64,000 bases of DNA, taken from NCBI GenBank assembly GCA_019188255.1, contig JAETXT010000003.1:1116001-1180000 (forward strand), given 5' to 3'. The DNA is from Verticillium longisporum (taxonomy: Eukaryota; Ascomycota; Sordariomycetes; Glomerellales; Plectosphaerellaceae). Positions 1-10,022 of the stretch are shown here, in pieces. Within the stretch, counting starts at the first letter, position 1. Each line of letters opens with the position of its first letter. The notes beneath the pieces are model-generated. The model was not told where the DNA came from, searched no databases, and saw nothing but the letters and a program-made list of their open reading frames with translations. The translations under genes and the position numbers were made by a program.

Positions 1-1
1 T

Positions 2-859
2 TGGTCTCCTGCCCACGCCTCGCATGACCCCCAGCTGACTGGACAAAGCACTCCTGCTGTGAGTGCTGCGTCCTGTCTCCTGGGCAGGGGCTCGGCGATG
101 GGTCTGGCCATGGCTCAAGCCTCAAACGCCTGCGCAGCTCAGAACCTCGACAGGTGGCAAGTCCCCGTCACTTCCTCTCCGCATGGTGCTTTCCCCGTCC
201 GCCGCACTTCCTTGGCCACCTCGGTGTCCACTGCGTCATCTCCAGAATCCATGGTGTCTGATTCTTCTCGGACCTCACGCTCGTCTTCCATATCCTCTGC
301 ATCGTCGCTCGCTAGCGCGCCAGCCCAGAAAATGGGCGGTTCGGCGCGATTCCGCAGCGCGAAGCCAAGCTGTGAGAGACTGAGTTCGAGGCCTGCAATC
401 ACATCTGTTCCAGAGGATTTTGAAGACAACTACCTGCCGTCCTCGCAGGAGTCCTACAACGGCCCTGTCGGCAAGCTCGAGGGCATGGCACTGGAGGGTA
501 TGAGCTGCAGTTCGGAAAATGATGCTGCCAGGGCTCTGCAGGCACTTCAAGGCTATCAATACCCTGTGGTCGATACGCCCACCGGATGCTTGTCGCGCAA
601 GCGAAGCAGGGATCTTCTTGAGAAGTCCTCGCTCCAGGAAAATGTCCGCGAGATGCTGGCTCGTTCGGAACTCACTTGGTCAAACTCACTGATCAGACCT
701 CATACGGGCATGGTCCCTGAGGCCTCGGTGGAACGCGGCTCTCCGAGGAAGCGTGTGTGTTGCGCTACCGAAGCAGCCCGCAGTTCGGTTGCCACGAACT
801 CTCATTTCGCTCTTGGTGGCTACCGCGGCCCCGGCATGTGGGAGGGCATCCTTAACTAA
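2..859 (+). CDS. Unknown conserved-type fungal protein, 3' part (5' end outside window)
   Basis: The frame is open from the left edge of the window to the TAA at 857-859, so the true start lies upstream. I do not recognise the family. The visible part has a long serine-rich, low-complexity stretch (roughly 190-320), then a more ordered C-terminal region with a basic motif RKRSRDLLEKSS, a helical-looking segment (LQENVREMLARS) and an end rich in Gly and Trp (GGYRGPGMWEGILN). GTGAGT at 59-64 and GCAG ending at 136 could bound a 78-nt intron. That length is a multiple of three, so the frame stays open whether or not it is spliced. The Ser-rich segment and KR-type motif suggest a nuclear or regulatory protein, but that is inference only. 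Confidence 0.6.
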   Translation, partial: WSPAHASHDPQLTGQSTPAVSAASCLLGRGSAMGLAMAQASNACAAQNLDRWQVPVTSSPHGAFPVRRTSLATSVSTASSPESMVSDSSRTSRSSSISSASSLASAPAQKMGGSARFRSAKPSCERLSSRPAITSVPEDFEDNYLPSSQESYNGPVGKLEGMALEGMSCSSENDAARALQALQGYQYPVVDTPTGCLSRKRSRDLLEKSSLQENVREMLARSELTWSNSLIRPHTGMVPEASVERGSPRKRVCCATEAARSSVATNSHFALGGYRGPGMWEGILN

Positions 860-2584
860 AACAAAAAAAAACAGGTTGGTTTGTCTCCAATGTCATGGAC
901 TTGCCAGCTTTTTTTTTCTTGGTTCGCACACCACAACTTGATACACCTGGTGTACAACGTCTTTGCTTTTTTTTGTACCGAACGAACTCGGGCAGGAATG
1001 GAAAGGAGCATATGATACCCCTTCTTGACAAAGTCCGACCCAGCTCATCGACGACTTGCATGGCGTCAGAGGCAGGACAAAACGTGGTAATTATGCATCT
1101 TCAGGAGCCGGGAACATGGTAGGCGGCGGTGTGGTGGTTTCAGCATGCATGTCGCTCTCGCTTCTGTACGATCACAAGGGGAGAAGAAAGAGGGAGTAAT
1201 TCTTGTTTTTCGTTTTGTTTCTTGTTGGTTTTACGGTGACGGAGCTATGGTGGTGGAGGCAAATGAAACGAAGCTATGTACAGTGCTGCGAGACGAAATT
1301 CTTCGAACGGCATGAAGCTGGAGAAGGGACAGCGAGTCGGCCCTGGAGGTTCTTTTCCCGAAATGGCGGACGCTCCAGGGCAAACGACCTGCGTGTTACG
1401 CATGACACGCCTGAGGCCGTTGAAAAGCGACAATTGGCAGAGGCAACTCTGGCAATCATCAAACAGCAAAAACGCAATGATGCTGTGCGGACCTAGGGAA
1501 AGACAAAACACTGATAACGGGCAGAGAGATAACAGCCATAACGCGGCTGCATTTGTGACGAGCGATGAAGCTATAGTCGAGAGATGTATAGCTAGCCTTG
1601 GCAACCAATTCACACGCACGACGCAGACCACCTGCGCTATCCACACCGAAATCTGAGATGAGATGATTCCTTCAAGTGCTGCTTTCTGCAACAAACTGCT
1701 TTGACCAGTGTCAGATGAGGACCTGGCCTCTGTGGTCGGATACCGATTGATTGTCGGGCATATCACGGTCTATCACGGTCTCGCGAATTTGGCATAAGTT
1801 GGGTATGAGGGGCTTGGACCAACTATCATCCTACCTCAGCCCCTGTCCTGTGTTCGGCATGGCGCCTTGTGACTCCCACCGATATAATAGGCATGACACA
1901 TCCAACAGCACCTCACCTCACTCCTCATAGTGTGGCGTCTCGTATGACCACGGGCCTTGACAGTTGCTTCGATGCGGAGCTATCGATTGTGCGTGTCTGC
2001 GAAGCGCTTCAGCAGTGAAGCGCGTCATCCACAGGCTCGAGACGTGCTGGCCAGGGGGTCGATATAACCCACAGACGTGAGGATGCGTGAATCGAGAACT
2101 GTACCTCTCTCTCTCTCCTCTTTTTCTTCCGACTCCGCCTTGCACCATTCGACTAGGAGGCCTAGGGAAGCTGACTGGATGGTTGGCTTGGCGCAGGCTT
2201 CCAATTCGCGCCTGATCGTTCACAGTTTGTCAAGACGGGAAGTCAGATAGGAGACCTTGGATGGCTGACTGAATGCTACAGGGAGAGAAAAATGCTGTAG
2301 TGTGCACGCTTCGAGGGTGCTGACTGAGAGCTAAGCGCAGAGTTATCGAGGCTGTCGGTTTGGCTGCTCCTGGCAACCTATCATGACCACTCAAGGTATC
2401 AGAGCATCACCAGCCACCACGTGGGAAAGCGGCTGCCATCTGAGAACCTGAAGCGGGAACCTTTGACGGGCTTTCATGCATATTCGATAACATTCAAACA
2501 GGCGATGTCGGTTCAGCCTGGCTTGGCTCATCTTCCTTGACAAATGATACACCGTGTCCTGACACGTTCCCACACCCTGCTCTG
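860..2584. other. Intergenic region between two tail-to-tail genes
   Basis: About 1.7 kb holding the 3' flanks of the unknown gene on the left (+) and the GH35-like pseudogene on the right (-). I see only short unsupported ORFs, poly-T runs near 907-916 and 966-974, and a CT-rich tract near 2103-2120. No recognisable gene. Confidence 0.5.
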
Positions 2585-4340
2585 TTATTCGGTCAGGGAG
2601 TAGAATTGAACTTCTGCGATCATGGTCCTCGCTGGGATGGTCACGCAGATGGGGAACCCGCCATAGTCCGGATCCTCGTTGGGCATCAGTGCCATATGTC
2701 CGCTCCTCGTCTCAACCCCGTTAAGCACCCGCGCCGTCTTGAGCTGACCCGTCGCCTCGTTGACAACCTTCTTCTCCTCGAATCGCAGGATTCCGGTGAA
2801 TACGCTGTCATCAGCCACAGCCTTGGCCGACACCTGGAAGCCCCAGCCAATGAGCAGAAACTTCCCACCGCCGCGATGAATGACCATGCCGGCACCAGGG
2901 CCAGGTTTGCCGAAGACGAAGGCCCGTTCAACGGTGATGTGGAATCCGCCCCATGTGCGGCGTACAATGGGGCTCGTGTCTTTTGCAGTTGGTACTGGGG
3001 GGATCTCGTCAAAAAAAAAGCCAACCGAGGTGTCCCGGCGACGCTGGGCATCAAGCACGATGGCCGAAGTCGACTTGAGGAGGCCAAAATGCTTGGTGAA
3101 GGGGTTCGTGCCAGGCTCAAGCCTGTCGATGCCAAAAGGCGAAACACCCATGGCAGCGAAAGTACCGTAGGCGGCCCAAATACGGCGCGCCCCGTACTCG
3201 TCTCGCCGCTGCTCAGGTATGAAGAGGGGCTGGTTTCGGTGGCGATACTTTTTGCACGAGCTTGTATAGTCGGTGAGGTAGACATCGGGTGCAATGAAGT
3301 CGAGGCGAGGCGCAAACTTGATCCAAATGTCCAACACGTTGGAGCACGCACCGCCTGATGGATAGTCGCCGGGGGAACCGCCTCCACCAACGACGATTGG
3401 GAAATCGTTGTCCGAATCCTCGCCGGCATAGTTCAACCACACGTTTGTGTATAGGGGTATGTCATACTCGGCCTTGCCGGCCGCTGCCACCTCGTTGAGA
3501 TACTTGGCATAGTTGTATGCCATGAAGAGCTCGTCCGTACGTGGGTTGGTGCCAAAGACGGTTTCCCAGTTGCCGTCTTCTGGCACTGATTTGGGGTTAA
3601 AGTGGCTCAGGTTATCTTCTTCATGTCGGCGTGCAGGTTGTGCCAGTCCGATACGAGATGTTGGACAAGGTCCTGGGGAAAACCTCGCTGAAGGCCTCGT
3701 TGGCGACGCCCGATCCGTCCCTCGAGTCGCCGAGCAGGCCTGTCTCGTTCTCGACCTGGACCATGATGACGGTCGAGTGAGCCTCATCAAACGCTTTCAA
3801 GTGAGACATCAACGTCCCGAAGGCCCTGGCGTCCGCCTGGCGCACTTCGGGGTGGAAGATGGAAACGACATCAGCTGTGCATAGGCGTCCACCGGCCTTC
3901 CTCAGCTTGGCGCGAGGGAAGCGCCTTGCATTCGTCTTGACCCATCCGGGGGTGTATGTGGAGAGGCCTGCGGAAACGTGGTGTAAGTAGCACTCTTTGC
4001 AAGCGAACACTACGGCCTACGCACCGTTTTTGAACGACCCAAACCACAACAGTATCAAATGCAGACCGTGCTTGCGGGCACCTTGAATCACTCTGTCCAG
4101 TTCCGCAAAGTCAAAACTGTCCTCTTCGGGCTCGATATCTTCCCATGTCACGCAGCCCAGCAGCGTGTTGACGTTCGTGTCAACCATCTGCTGCCAGACA
4201 GTGTTCATGTACTCGGCGGAGGTGAGCGAAGAGTTTTGCAGCTCGCCCCCTCGTATGAGGAAGGGGTTCCCCTTGACGATGAGCTACTTCGACCATTCCG
4301 TATCGACTAGATGCGGTGTTTGCATGTTGTTGGTCGCCAT
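2585..4340 (-). pseudogene. GH35-type beta-galactosidase-like gene (DUF5597-type C-terminus), disrupted
   Basis: The pieces read as one glycoside hydrolase of the GH35/GH42 type, a family that removes terminal beta-galactose. ATG at 4340 is followed after 18 codons by an in-frame TAG (4286-4284), just before a conserved-looking LIVKGNPFLIRGGELQNSS. Then come CVTWEDIEPEE, LHLILLWFGSFKNG and a clean intron (4024-3968, branch CTTAC). Exon 2 carries YTPGWVKTN and IMVQVENETGLLGDSRDG, where the Glu of VENE is the expected acid/base. The frame breaks at 3682-3675 (AAAAGGGG on +) and again near 3621-3611, each equal to one missing base. The long 3' part includes RTDELFMAYNYAKYLNEVAA, PLYTNVWLNY and PLFIPEQRRDEYGARRIW, with the probable nucleophile Glu in FIPEQ. 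One stop and two frameshifts make a pseudogene likely, although the frameshifts resemble assembly errors seen elsewhere in the window. Confidence 0.75.
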
Positions 4341-4898
4341 TTCGGCGACGTGGTGGGAAATCTGGGACTCAGGCGGAGGTTGCTGGATATTAGCGAGAGC
4401 GACTTGCCAATGGCCAGGTACGGACTTGAAAACGATGGCAAGGAGACCCCTCGAGCTATATGAACAAAGGGCCCGTCCGACGTCCGGACGGACCGCTGAG
4501 GCTCGGAAGCTTGTGGTCGATCGGTGGTCACCCCGCGCGAGCTCGGGGCTCCATGCCGTGTCATTGGCTGGCATGCGGTTCTTCCCCTCAAGTCATCGAC
4601 TCGCCTTCACCCTGCCAGGTCCGCCATCAAACTGGACGTAGGCTTGCGGACGGCGGCTTTCGAGCTCGTATTGCAGTTCATGCGCTCCAATCACATGCTC
4701 AGTGAGCCGTGGCAGGCTGCAGCAACCTTCGAACATGCTGCTGACATCTGGAACATGACGCTATAACTGAATGACCTCACCAAGAGTGGAAAGCCCCATG
4801 ATTCGTAGTCGTCCTTCAGAAGCGAAGTCTTGGGTATGCTATGGATCGGGTGATTGATGAGTACATCATGTGATGCTCCACAGGTAGATTCTCATACA
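4341..4898. other. Intergenic region upstream of the GH35-like gene
   Basis: Would hold the promoter of the minus-strand GH35-like gene and the upstream flank of the tRNA gene. I see no further gene. Confidence 0.4.
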
Positions 4899-4982
4899 GG
4901 GGTCGTGGCGCAGTGGTAGCGCGTCTGTTTTGCATTCATTCGAATTTACAGAAGGTCCCGTGTTCAATCCGCGGCGGCTCCA
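4899..4982 (+). tRNA. tRNA-Ala (anticodon UGC) with a 12-nt intron
   Basis: All four arms fold by eye. The acceptor is GGGGTCG with CGGCTCC and includes the G3-U70 wobble that identifies alanine tRNAs. The D arm is GCGC...GCGC. The anticodon stem is TCTGT/ACAGA at 4924-4928 and 4948-4952. The T arm is CCGTG/CGCGG around the loop TTCAATC. The anticodon loop reads TTTGCA, then a 12-nt insert (4935-4946), then T, so the anticodon is TGC at 4931-4933 and the intron sits at the canonical 37/38 position. The discriminator base is A (4982) and CCA is not encoded, as is normal in eukaryotes. Confidence 0.93.
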
Positions 4983-4983
4983 C

Positions 4984-4987
4984 TTTT
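4984..4987 (+). terminator. RNA polymerase III T-run terminator of tRNA-Ala
   Basis: TTTT begins two bases after the discriminator base of the tRNA-Ala gene, the standard position for a Pol III terminator. Confidence 0.7.
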
Positions 4988-5280
4988 GCCATTTCTCGAC
5001 AGCTTCTCATCAGGGCTCAAGCTGTATAATCACTGCCCGCTGTTGGTTGCTTTTGCACATTTTGTTCTAACAATGGCCGAGACGACAGCGTGAGCTACGA
5101 ATGCAGTACCATTCATATCCTTTCAACTCGCGTCGATTTATCCTGGCATTGGCATCTAGCCGGTAACGCCGACCTGACAGGTCAACGGGGCGAGGTACCC
5201 GGAAATCAGTCTCCGTGCCCACCCAAGCATCGGGCTTTCTCAACCATATCATAAACGCCATCACATCCCCTGGAAGCATC

Positions 5281-7189
5281 ATGCTGGACCCTCATCTCGA
5301 CATCACGGCCTCGCTCCCCGCTTGGAACCGTTTGAACAATGTCGACCTCATCGATGTCATTCCGAAGGAGATCCCCCAAAGTGGATTCGGATTCGTTGCC
5401 GACCGCGCTCTGAGCCGCGCCGAGGCGACCCTGGACTCGCCAGCATTGGCAAGGATCCCACGTGGACTGGTCTTGTCCAAAGAAGCCGTTGACGATCACG
5501 CCAAGGTCGATGGACACTTCCGAGTCCTGCTGGACGCTGTGGGCCGCAAGGTGCGTTGAGCGAACCCCGGTCCCCGCGACTCGTCACTGGCTTTGGCAAA
5601 TCGGCTGATATAGGGCTGCAGTCTACCAGAGGAGACGCTTGTCTGTTCCTCTTGGTGCAGAAGATCTTGGCTGCTCATCCGCAGTCCGGCGTCGTTTCAA
5701 CTCCATGGACAGAGTACGTCAGGTTTTTGCCCCGTGAAGTCCCCGTCCCGACCATGTGGTCGGAGCAAGAGCGGGAGTTCCTTCAGGGGACGTCTTTAGA
5801 GGTAGGTGGTGAACGTTCCCTTTTCTCGTGCCCACTTGATCACACACGACCTCTTCCTCCTTTCGTCCTGATCTGTCTGGCCGATCAAACATCCTCTGAC
5901 CCGCTTCAGCTTGCCGTGAGCGCGAAGATCCAGGCTCTGACCAACGAGTTTGAGGACCTGCGAGAGAAATCGTCCGATATCCCCTTCTGGAACGCCATCT
6001 TCTGGGACAATAACAACGTCAGCTTGACCGATTGGTTCCTTGTCGATGCATGGTACCGCTCGCGCAGCCTGGAGCTGCCCAGCGCCGGCGTGTCCATGGT
6101 CCCGGTCCTCGACCTGGCGAACCACGCCCCCACGCCCAACGCGTATTACGAGGAGAGCGCGAGGCGTGAGGGCGACGTCGAGCTGCTGCTGCGGCCCGGC
6201 AGCACGCTCGCTGCGGGGGATGAGGTGACCATATCGTACGGCGCGGGGAAATCCGGGGCAGAGATGCTCTTCAGCTACGGCTTCATCGACCCCGCACGAT
6301 CCACGGACACCGTCGCCTTACCACTGGCGCCCCTGGAGGACGACCCTCTGGGCAAGGCAAAGGTCCACAGCTTTGGCGGGCCGAGGACTGTCGAGCTCAC
6401 CCGGACGAGCGGCGGTGCCGTGGCGTGGCAGAGCCCGTTCGCGTGGCTCGCGTGTCTCAACGAAGAGGACGGCCTGGCGTTCGCGATCCTGCAGGACGTC
6501 GGAGGAGGTCGGGACCTAGGGGTCTTCTGGCAGGACAGCGATGTGACGGCGCGGGCAGACGATTGGGAGACACTTGTCCGTGACCATCCGCAGTACAAGA
6601 TCTTCAGACTACGCGTCGTGGCCGTCCTCGAGGACCGCGTGGCTTCGCAGCTCGAACGCATGCAGACGATGGAGGTTGACCCCCGCGACGCACCACTAGG
6701 CGAGTCACACATCATTCACACTGGGTGTCTTGATGCCGCCACAACTCTGAGGGAACAAGAGGCTAGTGTTTTGCAGGCGGCTGCGCGAGCGCTCGAAGCA
6801 GAGGTAAGTCATGTTGCTTCTTTCCCCTCCCCCGCGTCTTCCCCAGCATCGGTTCTGTTCGCCTCCAGCGTCCTGTTACGCGAACACATACCGCTGCGAT
6901 GGCCTTTTTCTCGTGTCAGACATATCACTGTCTTTCTGATATTAATTCCCCAACTATTCCTCACACCGTTCCTGCCAAAGTTCTTCCAGGCCCTCTTTTG
7001 CTCGCCCTGCGACAGAGGATCAGGATGGGAAAATTTGGTCGCAGTGATTGGACCGCCACAGCTGACAGTGCACAGAGAGGCGACCTCCTCGCTGACGATT
7101 CGGTACTGGCGTATCTCGGATCGATGGAGATTTCCCAAAACGAACAAGTGGAAGAAACGGCGTCCAATGACAGCGACGACTTCAGTTGA
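5281..7189 (+). CDS. SET-domain protein lysine methyltransferase (Rubisco-LSMT/SETD6/RKM type)
   Basis: Predicted exons are 5281-5550, 5622-5801, 5910-6803 and 7076-7189, giving about 485 aa. Introns 5551-5621 and 5802-5909 have clear GT/AG ends. The last intron (6804-7075) starts with a perfect GTAAGT, but its acceptor is the best of several frame-compatible choices (6868, 6919 and 7015 also fit). SET-family signatures are present: FWNAIFWDNNN, the VPVLDLANHAPTPNAYYEE block with the conserved Asn-His, GDEVTISYG, and LFSYGFI. The layout, with a split SET domain and a C-terminal substrate-binding part ending DDSVLAYLGSME, matches non-histone methyltransferases that act on ribosomal proteins or translation factors. 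The exact substrate cannot be told. The first in-frame ATG of exon 1 was chosen as the start. Confidence 0.85.
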
Positions 7190-10022
7190 TGGACGGAACG
7201 CCATGTGCACGGGACGATCACGGGCATACTCGCTTCGCCCCCAGACAGAGGCTGAAATCTAGAGCGGCGAGGGCATTTGCGCCGTGGCTTCCGGAATGAC
7301 AATATCAGCCTGGGTTCTGGAGTCGCATGATGCGTCTCGGATAGGGTGGAAGCTTCACTGGCGGGATGTTAATGGGGACTGGGGTCACCTGGCAGCCCTG
7401 CTTCCGTTCAATCGTACGGTATTCTGACTACTCCTAAATGACTCTCTGGCGGCGAGTCATGGTGTACTGGATGACCGTCTTCTGGTGAAGGAGATGCCCG
7501 AGATAGTTGCACAATACGTCTATTCGATATCCTTCCACACCGAGATCCAAGCTGTCAAAACTATCAAGCTTCTTCACGCACAGCTTTGTGGTTTCTTCCG
7601 CTTGTGGCAATGACTTCTTACTGACGTCTTTCGTAGATCATTGCTTGGGCGCCGCCTAGCTCCTTATTTGCCCAAAATTTGTCACATGTTGCATCGCGTG
7701 TTCAGTTCGGGGAACGATGTGCGGGGAACCCTACTGACCTGAAGAGGCCACTCTAGCACTCTTACCGCACACAGTCACAACTTCTGGCGATCGTGTCCAT
7801 TCCGGTCAGCAAGCATTGTAGGAAACGATTTTCGAGTCGAGTCCTCAGACGCATTGTTGCGCCATGTTGTAAGATCAATGAAGCTAGAACAATATTCGAA
7901 GAACAACGGAAATCACGACCAAGCTGTTCTTGGGCAGCAGCTGAGATTCACCTCGTCTTTTCCGTGGAAGATTGGCTTCTGTGGCGCACTGGGGAATCAA
8001 TCCGCCTCGAACATGGTGGCAGCCCATCTCCTTAGCGCCAGCCCCGAAAGATTCGCTTGGAAGCATCGTTGCGCCTCGATTCTTGACGTCTTCAGAATGA
8101 ATGACCAGAACGGTCTAATGATGATGATGATGAGGGAGCCAGACTGTCGGGATCCTGGGCGGATCACAGAGACGGATGTCGTGGCACGAATCTCTTACAG
8201 AGGCCAAGCATTATAAGAACATGTGCCCAGGGCTTATGTCATTGTGATGACAGCGGCAATAGGTAGCACGACAACGGCTGTCGCACGAGCTGTACGTCGG
8301 GGGCCAGCATCGGGACATGCCGTCGTCACGGTACAGGCCAAGCACAGAGCGTAAAGCAATGCGCGGGCAGGCGACCATGACAGGACCGCACAAAGGCGTC
8401 GGCCAAGGCGAAAAGTGAGAGGCCGTGGAGCAGGGATCGGCCGACGCGGCGAGCGATCTGAACCATCTCAAATGCACCACTACACCAACCAACACTGCCC
8501 CAAGACTACAGTCTCTGGGCGCGCCGTCTGCTGGCTGTCGTTGATAAAACCGCAGGATGATCCTCGTCAGACCTTCACAGCCAAGCTGGGGAAAACATGG
8601 GGAACCGGGGCCTTGACGAAGCGAGCAGGATTATCGAGAAAGAGGCCTAGGGCAGTTTGGGACTTTTCCACCACCGGCACCTCCAGAGACGGTGGGGCCA
8701 TTTGTGCCTTGCCGTCGACCCATGGCTTGAGGCTGGAGCGACCCTTTTCTTCACTAAAGCTCGGCAGATATGCTTCGTTTGGTGTTCAAGTGTCAACCTG
8801 ATGGCAGCCGAGTTTCTTGGGGCCCTTCGTTCGTCTCCTGGCGGGACGTGGGCAGCAGTTGAAAAGTCGGCAGGACGGCACGGTCTCTGGCCGGGTTCCA
8901 GGGTCGTTGAACAGGTGCTTTGGAATTTGTGTTGAGGGATTGTGTTGGTGCAGGTATCGAAAAATGAAGCTCACTACACACTTGTTCTGCAGACGGGAAG
9001 GGGGAAGCACTACCTGCCTTGCCTACCTATGTACCTTGCACTTGCTTTCGTGTTGCTGCAGGGAAGGCACAACTCGGAGACTCGTGAGGGCGCGTTCCGT
9101 GGTTGAGTGTAGCCACAAGTAGAAGTGACTGGCCAGTGGTCCCTTGTTGGCCCCATTCGTCCCCCGGTCTGCACTTGGGAGCAGCACACCACCTCGGTGG
9201 GGTATCAGCGACGAAGCAGTGGTATCGAGAGCCAATGGTACACTGATGATTGGCAGCAGCAGAAGGGGCTACCCTCCCCGCGCTCTCCTCCTTCTTGCCC
9301 CAGATTCCGCTCTTCTGGTCACCCCTCTCTTCGTGCTCAACCTTCTAGCCCGGGAAAACCCTGTGGAGCCCCCCCCCCTGCCCGCGGTACCTACCTACAG
9401 CACAGTGCGTCCTGTGCCTGCCTTCCTTCCCTGTGAGTCGCGGCACCAGGGCTAGCTCCAGCGTCTGCTGCAGGGCCGCTGAGTCGCCCACCCCCCGGTT
9501 TCGGGTTCAAGGCACTGTCCTCCCCTAAACTCCACCCCAGCCCACTCACCGCACGCTGGTCTTCTTCACGCCTTGTCTTGTCGACATCATCCACCTCCTC
9601 TCTCACTCTTTCCCCTCAACACATACCCCCTCCTCACCCTTTCTTTCGCGACTGAAAATCTCCACTCCGCTGTAATATACCTCTGGACGACACAATCTTG
9701 AAACAAAAATATACTGAACTGAGCCGCGAACACGATCGCCACTTGTGTCACAAGTCGACTCGAATCGACTAGAGAGACGACACGCACGCACTTGGTCCAC
9801 ACCAGCCGCGCATTGGACAGACAGCTAACGCCCCGATACGCCTACCACGCGACACGACTTCTAGATTCTGGACGCTGCCCACGCCCCGACTAGTTGGACT
9901 GGAAAATCCCGACGATCCAGTCAAAGGCACAAAGCCAGCCTTACGACCGTTTAGACTCCAGAAACCAATCAATCACGACCAACAATTGAACGAGCGCCCT
10001 CCCACGAGGAAGAACCGCCGCG
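7190..10022. other. Long intergenic region / probable promoter and leader of the FacB-like gene
   Basis: About 2.8 kb with no ORF that looks like protein. It contains a short ATG repeat (8117-8132), a C-run (9370-9378), short CCTACC/GGTACC strings (9017-9035 and 9387-9398), and a CT-rich segment near 9590-9640 such as often precedes fungal transcription starts. A long leader is usual for regulatory genes of this class, but the transcription start cannot be placed from sequence alone. Confidence 0.4.

Noticed and set aside
2537..3358. 273-codon + strand frame over the GH35-like gene
   Set aside because: Antisense to the clearly homologous minus-strand sequence. No recognisable motifs.
5802..5909. 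Reading the SET gene straight through its 108-nt intron
   Set aside because: The length is a multiple of three so the frame stays open, but ends and branch are canonical and the inserted peptide breaks the domain.
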